Positions 47,890-58,078 of a DNA stretch of 64,000 nucleotides are shown piece by piece. The notes under the pieces are model-generated. The model saw nothing but the letters and a program-made list of their open reading frames with translations. It searched no databases and was not told the DNA's origin. This DNA comes from Homarus americanus (lineage: Eukaryota; Arthropoda; Malacostraca; Decapoda; Nephropidae), in NCBI RefSeq assembly GCF_018991925.1, contig NW_024729645.1:248001-312000 (forward strand). Direction: 5' to 3'. Every line of letters starts with the position of its first letter. Position 1 is the first letter of the stretch. A program made the position numbers and the translations under genes.

Positions 47890-48300
47890 CAGGACTATTC
47901 CTGATATTTCAATGAGGACCTAACAGCTGATATAATGTTGGGGTGTGAGCCTAAAATCTGTCAACTGATTAAGAATCCAATTTGAAAAACCGGAGTCAGT
48001 CTTCACTAATGCTCCACAAAAGCAGCCTCTCTGAATGACTAAAAACATCTCATCATCCATACAATAAAAAAGAAGAGAGACAGAGGTCCTCCGCCAGAGA
48101 AAATTCCATTACAAATCTGGGAACTAAATGAACATATAAATGTGATACTGAATAGCCGAATCCTAATGGCATCATCCTAAAAAAGAAAGAGAAATGGCTC
48201 CCAACTAGGAATGTTAGAAACTTCTTTAAATGGAAAAGAATAAATCTATTCATTAGAGCTATAGATATTGTCCAAATTTATATATCGTGAACTCAACTTT
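47890..48300 (-). pseudogene. Second reverse-transcriptase relic, DIRS/Ngaro-like
   Basis: On the minus strand, KKFLTFLVGSHFSFFF then MPLGFGYS (48225-48160), a stretch ending in CMDDEMFL at about 48065-48040 (RT active site, xMDD), then ALVKTDSGF and RLTPQHYISC further on. The spacing from PLGF to MDD and the following DSGF...P.Q pattern suggest an RT of the DIRS/Ngaro type rather than gypsy. It lies upstream of the first RT on the same strand and duplicates the same domain, so it is a separate insertion, or the two are parts of tandem copies. Class assignment is tentative. Confidence 0.5.
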
Positions 48301-50089
48301 CACTGTTCAGGAGACCTGTGCAACTTTTGCAGGTGAATACAGTTAATGCATTTGGCCTTCCTTTCTTCAAGCAGCCCATAAGGAAATGCTCATGATCAAG
48401 GTTACCATACAGTAATTATGTTAAATATAATTCAAGTAGAGGACTCTCTTTAAACCAGTGAACCTGATGATACAGAGCTTGGCATAATGCAACATACAGT
48501 ACCTTATTATCTACCATTATATATTGGTAAGCCCATATCTACCACTGTCAATGCTGGCCATCTCTTCACTAGAGATGGGAGAATTGTGTTGAACAACCAT
48601 TTACCAAGATTTTATTTTATTTTTTTAATTATTGACTTTTTATTTCTCAACAGATTGTTGTCTGGCAACTCTCTACTCAACTTACAAGCCTACTAAAGTC
48701 ACCTTTCAATTGAATGAGAAGAGGAAGAAAACTCTGAAGTAAAAAACACATCGATAACACATATTGAAGAGAGGGAAAGAAATAAGACCATGAGGTATCT
48801 GAAAGCTTCCAGTGCTCCACTTCTGCTGATACCAAAAGAAGGGCTCGAGCTCCTCCAACTGCTTATTATCATACAAAGAAGATATAAAATCGCCTGGAAA
48901 ATATAGAAAAATGTATTACAGTAACTCTAAATAATACAGTACTGTACCATGTATCCCAAGACCCAGGAGCTAGACTTTAAGTTTGGAAATCTCTCCGTTT
49001 AAGATCAACACCTCCAATTGAGAATCATATCGACTAGAGGAAATGTTAGCAACCTAATGGCTGTATCCTCAGCAACAATCTAAATGGCTGCAGGCAAAAT
49101 GCTGGATGCAAACACTTTGAAAGAAATATGAAGAGAGCAGAACGAAGTGTTTTACAAGTCAAGATCCCCCCCATTCAACATGATATGAAAATGACTCCTT
49201 TGGAGAGAGGTAAGTGCAGTAGCAAAGGAAATACAAGTGGGTGTTGGGAATTTTACTCTTGACCTGTGTTTTGACATTACCTTATATCCTAGCACACAAA
49301 ATTGGGCAGTATGTTCTGAGCCAAAGCAGCAACGGCAGTGACTGACTAGAGCAGCATAAGAGAGGACAGTGGTAGCTGACCATTCAGAGGATCACACGAA
49401 ACTCAATCAAATTACCGGAGTCACAAGATTTTTTTAAGTGGTGGATATTCTCATTGTGTCATTTACTCTTCTGTAGAAGGCCATGAGGTCAAAACATGTG
49501 TCAAGAATACTGGTAAAATTCCCAATGCCTGCTTGTGTTTCCATTGCTACCACAGTCCCAAACATGGTACGGATAAAATTCCAAAAAGTAAAAACACCAC
49601 AATGAAGCTTGCAGTATGATAACCTGTGTCACTCTAGTTATAAACAAAGAGAAGACAAGAGTAGACTACAGTATATAATAAATACAATCTCCTAAAAGCT
49701 GTCATTATCAGATATCTGTTGCAAAAGAGAAAATCTAATTACAGTTCATAATATCAGAGAACCCCAATAACCACCTCACCAGGAGCTTTATTCTTACATA
49801 CCAAATAAAGGATTCAAGACCAAATTTGCTAATGAGAACAAATTAACAATGATTCTGTTGATAAGTGGTAAATGATGCTTTGTTTAAATTCAAACTATGG
49901 ATATTCCCCAGTACTGTTCCAGGGACAAAGACAAATGATCCCTACCAAAACACAATCCTATATTTTTGGTGATTTTTGTTACCATTTCACTGTTAAGTGT
50001 TGATGGTAATTACAAATCTAGTTACATACTTAACTCCTTTACGACAGGGATGCCACTTCTAATATTCATTTGGGTATCCTTCTAAGCTG
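48301..50089. other. No gene seen; AT-rich DNA with scattered TACAGTAC
   Basis: No recognisable coding sequence. Part could be 5' sequence of the minus-strand retroelements, but I see no gag-like motif. Confidence 0.4.
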
Positions 50090-50771
50090 AAAAAGGAATC
50101 AGGCCTGAGTCAAGAATCTGTTGAGACTATCATCAACGAACATCTGAATGAAAGTAAGATGTCTGCCCACTGGATCCCAAAATTCCTCACCTCAGATTTT
50201 TAATAAAACTGAGAGGATGTTTCAGTGGAGATTTTGAAGTAATTGGAAGAAGATTTTAAGGATACGAGTAGACTGGTGATGAAACAGGGCAAAATCATCA
50301 TGCTCAACTAAAAAGATCATGGATAGAGTGTTCTGAGATGCCATGGGTGTCTGTAGTGACAACTTGGAAAACAGTAAGACCATCACTGAGAAGTACAGTA
50401 CTATGCAAGTTTGACTTCACCGTATGTGGGACTCTATCAAAACAAAGTGCCAGGGAATATTTTCAGCTTTCGTGCTGCTCCCGTATTATAAAGCATCCTC
50501 ACACATGTCAAGAGTCACAAAGGCTGCAGTTCAGGAGTGTGGCTGTGCAGAACTACCTCACCCTCCCTACTCTCAAAACCAGGACTCGAGTGATTACCAC
50601 ATTGACAACACTGAAACATCTGCTTCAGTATTGATGAGGCACTATAGGAAGCTGCAGAGGCAATTTTTTTTAAATTAAGAAGGTTTTAACAAATTTCTTC
50701 CAAAAGGATACCGAGAAGCGAAGCAATACTAAGTGCACTGGGGTGGTGGCTATGTGGAAAAATAAGATAAA
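50090..50771 (+). pseudogene. mariner transposase relic
   Basis: Broken mariner-type (DD34D) transposase. The segment SGLSQESVETIINEHLN then KMSAHWIPKFL (50101-50200) matches the end of the DNA-binding region plus the W.P..L linker. TGDETGQNHH (50272-50301) is the first catalytic Asp motif (Asp at 50278-50280). YYKASSHMSRVTKAAVQECG (about 50487-50546) corresponds to the HDNA..H block but with the second catalytic Asp region changed to YYK. LPHPPYSQNQDSSDYH keeps the third Asp at 50592-50594. The C-terminal GFNKFLPKGY (about 50683) and GGGYVEK follow. Multiple frameshifts and stops. Terminal inverted repeats were not identified. Confidence 0.85.
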
Positions 50772-51066
50772 TATACAGCTGTAGTTTATCGTTTCATTCA
50801 TTAGGTTTAAACCTTTGTGACTGAGCCTTGTAGTTAATTATCAGAGAGAGGGTTCCTTGGCCTGAGACATCTAAAGATGGTTAAATATATCATCTTTCCT
50901 GGCACACAGACATTTACTCCATTTTTCTTTAAGACTAAAACACAATTTGTGAGCTTCTTCCACCACCCACCAAGTGTTGGAGACTTGATATCAAAATATA
51001 TTAATATCTTATGTACACCTAAAACCATTGACTTAGTTCTTACACTAAAAATTCATAAAATATATA
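50772..51066. other. No gene seen
   Basis: AT-rich spacer between the mariner relic and the Tigger-type element, ending in the TA target site at 51065-51066. Confidence 0.4.
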
Positions 51067-51690
51067 CAGTCAACCCTCGCTTTACGCGGTCCCACTTTAC
51101 GCGTTTCCACGTTTACGCGGTACCCTGCCGAAACCGGAATGCTCACTTTCTGCGGTGTGTGTACCCTTTTACGCGTAGAGCGGTGCGAGCAGGGTGCGCA
51201 CAAGGTCGCCCAGTCATCAAAACATTACCGAGTTCTTCACCCGCCACCCACCACAGCCGGCCCAAGTCAGTGATAGTGATAATGATAGTGAGGATATGGA
51301 CTTATATGGACTTTGAGGGGTTTGACAAAGAGGCCATGCATGCCTCTGTGGTGGATAGTGATACAATTGATACAAGTGATACAGGTGAGGGCCAATAATC
51401 TGCCCTCTGCCTCGGAACCAAACCCCCATCCCCGTGTGCCCAGCCATCTTTTCTACTAATGTAAGTGTTAAAAAACCTAATATTATTGATATTTCTCTTA
51501 ATTATTAATTGTGTGTGCATACCATCATAAAATTAAGAAGTTATTTTTACTACAACGTAGGGATTGTGTCTGAAGAAGTGGAGTTTGGGGGTCGGCCCGG
51601 TCTCTATTTCAATTAATCCCATATGTTATGTTGTTCACTTTACGCGGGCCGCCGTGGGTTGAATTAACCGCGTAAAGTGAAGGTTCACTG
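51067..51690 (+). mobile_element. Non-autonomous pogo/Tigger-type element, copy 1 (624 bp)
   Basis: Begins CAGTCAACCCTCGCTTTACG and ends with the inverted counterpart CGTAAAGTGAAGGTTCACTG, giving terminal inverted repeats of about 25 bp. It is flanked by TA on both sides (51065-51066 and 51691-51692), the target site of pogo/Tigger and the Tc1/mariner superfamily. Inside, a frame ends with QVSDSDNDSEDMDLYGL then a stop at about 51268-51318, an acidic tail like the C-terminus of Tigger transposases, so this looks like a deletion derivative. A copy in the opposite orientation lies at 57046-57748 and keeps about 80 bp more near the 5' end. Confidence 0.88.
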
Positions 51691-51692
51691 TA

Positions 51693-54600
51693 CTGTCTAT
51701 AACCAACTATCACCATGGTGAGCACAGATCAATACTCTGTACAAACTGTTAGGTTGTACTGTACTGTATGCATTAATAATAAACCATCCCATTAAAATCG
51801 AGGCGAGGTAGTACTGTACTGGTATATATATATATATTAACAAAAATAAATCTTTGAAGAATACCAATCCAAAACTCACCTTGAGCTAAATAATTCTGTA
51901 ATCAGACAATAAAACTTCATCAACTTGTTGACACTGTGCAGTTCTCAGTGTTATATAAAAAGTGTTAACAGGCCTGACACTAGGATTTCCAAGGATTTTT
52001 TTTTTTACCAATTTCACTAGGCATAAGGGAATATTTTTTCTTAGAAATGTCATTTGTATCTGGAACCATAGACAAACTATATGTCCAAACTATTAGTGAC
52101 ACTAATTGGCAAAAATAGACTTGCACCTTCCCCCCAAAGCGAAAGATAGATTTGTTTGAACCCTCCCCTGGTGGCGGGCTTGAATAAGAAATGCACAGAA
52201 AGCAAAGTTTGGGATATACAGAGGGAACTGTTAAACTAACATTACCATGTGGGAGTAAAATATGGACTCAGAATGCAAGAAGTATAATTATTAAATGTAA
52301 TAAAAATGACATGCTTGACAACAACATTGTATATGAGGCAAATATAGGGTGCAGTGAATAAAAAATACTGAAATTAGCGGGAGATGTGAAAAAAAGGGTT
52401 AGATAATAATACTAACCAGGGTACTAATGTATGGGTTACCGAGAGAATGGGAAGTGAAACAATGGTAAAATACGTGTTTAATTCATGGGTCAATAGTAGG
52501 TGGGCAAGGGGAAGCACAAGATCGAGATGGAGGTGAAGGAGAAAGGTCTCAAAAAACAGCAGAGCATGTGAATGATAGGGAACAGGGCTGAACTTACGTG
52601 GTTTATGGGGCTGTCACACCAATTAGACTGGATGGATGAAGGTAAGTGAAGGAAGTTTTTTTTTTTTTATTCTGGTCACCCTGCACCATGGCATATGACA
52701 TATGATAAATAAGAAACATTTCCTTATGAGGATTTAGCAACAAAAAACACACAGACAAAATCAAGTGGAACTCACATTACAATAGAGACATTATACAAAC
52801 ATATACATCAACAAGTATGGTAGTCACTTTCAGTAAACAATGTACAGTACAGTAATAAAGATTGAGCAAAGGGAATAAGTTTGGTAAAAATTTATGTAAA
52901 GAAATACTGTAGTATGAAATAAAGTACTGTACTATAAAACAATTAATAAGCTTTGTGACTAATCTTCAGAAAAATATAGAAAAATCATAAAAAATATTTA
53001 GTCTTGATGTTATGAATTACAGTAAGAGCAACAACAGTGAGAGCCTCTCTAATGAACTCTTTTGGCTCTATGTTCACTGTGAGTAATTAAAACTCTTTCA
53101 ATGACTGAGAGGAGTAACATACAAAGACACAACACAGGACAAGAGAAGGTAGCACAGGGTACTTACAAAAGACACAACGCCACACCACATTCACTAACCT
53201 TCTGCAAAAAGGTCACATAAAATATTATCAGTAAAGGTCAAAAAATCTAAAAACATATAAAAATAAAAATATCTTTATAATTAAGTTACTATTCACATTT
53301 ACACATGGCATAGAAGTACAAAATTACTGAGAAATACTCCCAAAAAATTACTATACGCACTGTACAGTATATGTGTAATGCAATAAAACTACCTTATACA
53401 GTACTGGCAATAGGTATGGTAATTAGAATCATAATTCAATTTATAACATGGAACAGAAGACCAGGGTCCAGATTCTCAAAGGTCATATGATCAATATTCC
53501 TTATAATGGAAGATGGAAGAATGTACCTAACAGGTTGACTTAAGCTAAAGCCCAAGTTCAATATACAGATCTTCATAAAAGATTCTGTACATTAATTTCA
53601 CCTCCCACCTGGTGTACTCTGTAGATATAGCTAGTGAAGGCAAAGTCATTGTTTATTTTTATAATATTTTAATTTACCATTTCTGTATTTCAAATTAAGT
53701 CAGAAACTTATGTGCAATGTTACCTATTCAATAAAAAGAAATTTCACTTTGCAAAACTTGAAGAATTGGGATTCAACTTATTTGAAACCTGAAGCATGAT
53801 TTGTAGGAGTAAGGAATCTAGTTGTTAACATAAAAATGTGTACAGTACACCCTTCATGAGCTCTGCAAAGGTTCACTATACATAGCGTTTCAACCTAAAA
53901 TTACATTGTGCATGGAGAGTGGTTTGCAAGTTTTGTACAGGTTTATGCCAGCTTCATAAGAACCAGATTTGCACATACAGTAGTTTTCTATTTACTACCC
54001 CAGGTGTGTTTACACTGGGATAAGGTTTACTGTATATGTACACAGATACACATTGCACTTTTCATTTTTCCAGCAAATATTGCATCACTGGAAAACATCT
54101 CACATGCCAGAACTCATCTGAGGCATTGTTCAGACCTCTTCCTCTTGCATTTTATTTAACTTTTCCACAATTTTTAGTGTTGTAATTAGTAAATAAATAT
54201 TATGTAGTTTGATGAAAGTACAGTACAGGTACTCATACTACATCTTAAAACATAATTAGTTAAAAAATAAAAATAATGAACAAAATATAATATTCATGGG
54301 GGAAGAACTTTTTCTACAAGCGTTACAGTATGTCGATGCATATTTTGGAGGATATTATATAGTTGTAAGGTAAAAAGGATATGTTCTGGGAATTTTGTTA
54401 AAAAATCACATGTATTATGATTCAAAAGACTTATTAACTGTACAATTTACTGATGTTACACCATAAACGCAAAAGCCAAAGTGACACTTGTTATTAGTAA
54501 TTACGTACAATATTTGCCAGCGCAGATGTTGACCTAAACTTTCAACTAAAAAATTCACATCTAGGACTATACTTACCCTACAAGTTTACCAACCAAACAC

Positions 54601-55471
54601 TGAACATCTACTGACCACCTAAGCAATATTATAAATACTGGTAACAAAACACTGCAATATGATAAGATGTGATGCAACATAGTAATGCAAGCAAATTTGA
54701 TATGACTTGAATCCCATCAATTACTGTACTGGGAATTTTATCTGAATCAGGTCCAGTCATAAGGAGCCTTCTGTCCCTTTAGTTAGTATACCAATCAGAG
54801 GCAGCTGTGATGTAAGGTCTCTGTCTTCTAGCCCCTTTAAAAAGTGCCTCCCGGCCTTCTACACTCATCCAGACTCCTGATTTATCATGCTTCTACTAAG
54901 GTGAACTTCTCAAAATCTTGTGACACCACAAGCAAAAACAATGAAACACAAAGATGGGTTCAAGATAAAAGTTGTAGCAGTGGTTCAAACTACACAATCT
55001 ATGAATTTAGTTTAAAAAATTTTCTTCAGGTATAACACCTTAAATAATATTTCAGTAATTGTGTAAATCACAAGAATACAGGACTGTATACAGGTTGGAC
55101 CTCACTAATCTGTTATACCAACAAACCAGTCACAAGTGAGTGTTGAACAATTGTATTATTGTATTCAGAATTAAGCCAACTTGGATGGTTAATCATGTGA
55201 GTGTTATTATCACTAGATGTGAGTTAAATATGATGGATACTGTTTGTATGTTTGGTACGAACAACTGATAGTGTGACATGTATTTCCAGGTATGACCAAA
55301 TAAATATTGTCATGTACTACTGGACTGATCTCATTACCCCACACTCCCACCCAAGTCTGGCCATGAGTGGCTACAGTGTTGTTTTAAAACCACCTCACTA
55401 TTAACGATAAAAAAGTTTGCATTAACGTTGGCCACCGTCTGACTTAATTCACTGTCACGCGAAACACTGTA
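51693..55471. other. AT-rich DNA; one possible LINE tail, otherwise nothing seen
   Basis: At 52395-52600 the plus strand gives LTRVLMYGLP and then RWARGSTRSRWR in another frame, reminiscent of the YGSE..W and RGRP..RW motifs at LINE RT C-termini; this is weak. At 55094 CAGGTTGGACCTCACTAATC preceded by TA could be an isolated Tigger-like end. No host gene recognised. Confidence 0.4.
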
Positions 55472-55649
55472 CAGGTATCCCTTCTTTAACAATTGGGATA
55501 TGTTCCTAAAAAAAAACCCAGTCGTTAATGCGAAATGATCGCTAAATGAGGGATAACAAACATTATATCCTAAACGAGGGATAACAAGGAATATTATCCA
55601 TGGAGATGGCACGTAATTGTGTAGCAGAGTCTTCGACTCGCAACCCAGT

Positions 55650-57850
55650 AGCACTCCAAGCATGTGAGGCTGAGCTGTGAGCTATGTTATCGTTCAACTC
55701 ATAATTTTGCATAGATATACTCTACATAATTTTCTTTTTTTTTTTTTACTCTCTTACATGCACACACAATCATTCATACAGAATGTGCAAAAAAAATTAT
55801 CAAGAGGCGAGAAATATGAAGTTGTTCGCAGTCGCATTTCCCGCCTCTGCTGACGGCCGTGTAAATATTTCAATGCGATTCTAATCATTTAAAATGATAG
55901 TTTTTGTATAATGTAGTATTACTGATATGTAATTTGTCTTAGTATGCCTTATTATTGGTAAAAATAAGCATACTGTATATTAAATGCATCCTCCAAAAGT
56001 GTGAATTTGTTACCAGAGTTTAACAGTTAATTCATGTATAATACTTCTGATAAACTTCCTACATACTTACTGTGTAATCCCAACGATTATGAATAAACCT
56101 ATTTAGAAATACATCATTATTTCAGGATGAAATCGGACAGGTTTGAAACCTCCAATCAACTGTAATTCTTGAGAAGGGGGAGGGGCATTTTTTCTCAGCT
56201 GAGAAAAATGCACTCTACCTGTAGTTGTGGTAATGACAATGCAAAGACAATACCTCTGAAATGTCAGCTGATTTGGTGCACAGGATGTAAACAATCCCTG
56301 TACTGGACAGTTCCTAGTGAACGTGCCCGGTACCGATAAGTATTTGTAATGTGTATACCACAGGTACCTATAAATATAATTATATCCTTTTTTATTAAAT
56401 TAGGTCAATTTTATTAATACAGTACCTGTAATACCAACACATGATTGATAATAGGTCCATAAAGTGATAATGAGCTGTGGTAGTGAGAAACATGATAGCA
56501 TATATCCAGTGATTTAGCTCTGCCAGTACAGACGGCTATTAACTCTGAAAAAAAAAAATCCAAAATATACCTTGCTAATTACAGTGGGCATCTTATGACC
56601 AGGAAAATATGGTGTTTTGTACTGTCCTGTAATGTTCACTCCTCTTGATCTCAGCACACAGCCTCAGATTTATTTTCGTTATTTTCCATGGCAATCCGTG
56701 AGTTTTCAAGGGAAGCGAGCTTTAAGGTAATACAGTATGTGACGGTTATTTTTCAATAATTTTTTCTGATAGATACTGTACGTATATGTAACTTTCTTAA
56801 TTTTCTTTTTTTACTGTTACATGCACACACAGTCATTCATAGAAAATGTGCCCCCAAAAATGAGATGACTATCATAAGCTTAAAAACATAGAGAAAACAT
56901 TTCTTACATCTGCAGGAGTTAGTGTTGTATCATGGGAGGGGAAGGGGAGAGGAAGGGGGTATGGTTTGGGGATCCCCTACTAGGCCAAGCTGTGAGCTGC
57001 ATTATTGGTCTTTTTCTACTCATTATTTTGGGCAGATACAGAATACAGTGAACCCTCACTTTACGCGGTTAATTCAACCCACGGCGGCCCGCGTAAAGTG
57101 AGAAACGCGAAAAGTGAACAACATAACATATGGGATTAATTGAAATAGAGACCGGGCCGACCCTCAAACTCCACTTCTTCAGACACAATACCTACGTTGT
57201 AGTAAAAATAACTTCTTAATTTTATGATGGTATGCACACACAATTAATAATTAAGAGAAATATCAATAATATTAGGTTTTTTAACACTTACATTAGTAGA
57301 AAAGATGGCTGGGCATACGGGGATGGGGGGTTGGTTCCGAGGCAGAGGGCAGATTATTGGCCCTCACCTGTATCACTTGTATCAATTATATCACTATCCA
57401 CCACAGAGGTTGCAGGGCCTCTTTGTCAAACCCCTCAAAGTCCATATAAGTCCATATCCTCACTATCATTATCACTATCACTGACTTGGGCCGGCTGTGG
57501 TGGGTGAAGAACTCGGTAATGTTTTGATGACTGGGCGACCTTGTGCGCACCCTGCTCGCGCCGCTTACACAACATGGCGGATAGCGGGAGAGGGCGGGAG
57601 GTTTGGATCCAAAAATGGCGCGGCTCGCCAGCCGCTCTCCGCGTAAAGGGGTACACGCACCGTGGAATGTGAGCATTCCGGTTTCGGCAGGGTACAGCGT
57701 AAAGGTGGAAACGCGGAATGTGGGACCGCGTAAAGCGAGGGTTGACTGCACATATTTTATTTTTAATTTTTTTTACTACCTGTATTACATGCACACACAA
57801 TTGTTCATACAGAATGTGGCAAAAAAAATACCACAAAGTAAAAAACAAAA
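55650..57850. repeat. Recurring segments within the 55.6-57.9 kb interval
   Basis: TTACATGCACACACAATCAT followed by TCATACAGAATGTG-type sequence occurs at about 55755, 56817 and 57786. The phrase AGCTGTGAGCT with downstream CATTATTTTG.GCAGATA occurs at about 55672 and 56989. A G-rich GGGAGGGGAAGGGGAGAGG block occurs at about 56935 and 57878. These order as an irregular duplication of about 1 kb, interrupted by the element at 57046. Confidence 0.65.
57046..57748 (-). mobile_element. Non-autonomous pogo/Tigger-type element, copy 2 (703 bp)
   Basis: Inverted copy of 51067-51690. Plus strand starts CAGTGAACCCTCACTTTACG and ends CGTAAAGCGAGGGTTGACTG; left flank TA (57044-57045), right flank CA (mutated TA). 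It contains about 80 bp absent from copy 1 (around 57560-57650, CpG-rich, with ACACAACATGGCGGATAGCG). The acidic transposase tail SDSDNDSEDMDLYGL reads on the minus strand. It lies exactly between two of the recurring segments described for this interval. Confidence 0.88.
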
Positions 57851-58078
57851 AGTGAATAAATATTTCTTCTCAGAGCGGGGGGGAGGGAGAAGGGGAGGGG
57901 GAGAGGGGCACGGAGGATCTCTCAACTGTTCTCTGTCTCGTGTCCCATGAAATGATTGCCAAAAGGCAGCACATTATTTTTTTTTTTATTATATTTATTA
58001 CATCAGGTTACTGAAGAGATATGTCCTTGAAAAGTGAACTGTAACATGAACCCCACTTTCTCATTGACTTTCATTATA

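Noticed and set aside
51217..51447. Short frames inside the 51.07 and 57.05 kb elements as host genes
   Set aside because: They lie within TA-flanked inverted-repeat elements and read across the transposase tail in shadow frames.
55334..55663. 109-residue minus-strand frame
   Set aside because: It covers the Tigger-like end at 55472 (repeated ACGAGGGATAACA phrases) and has no domain.
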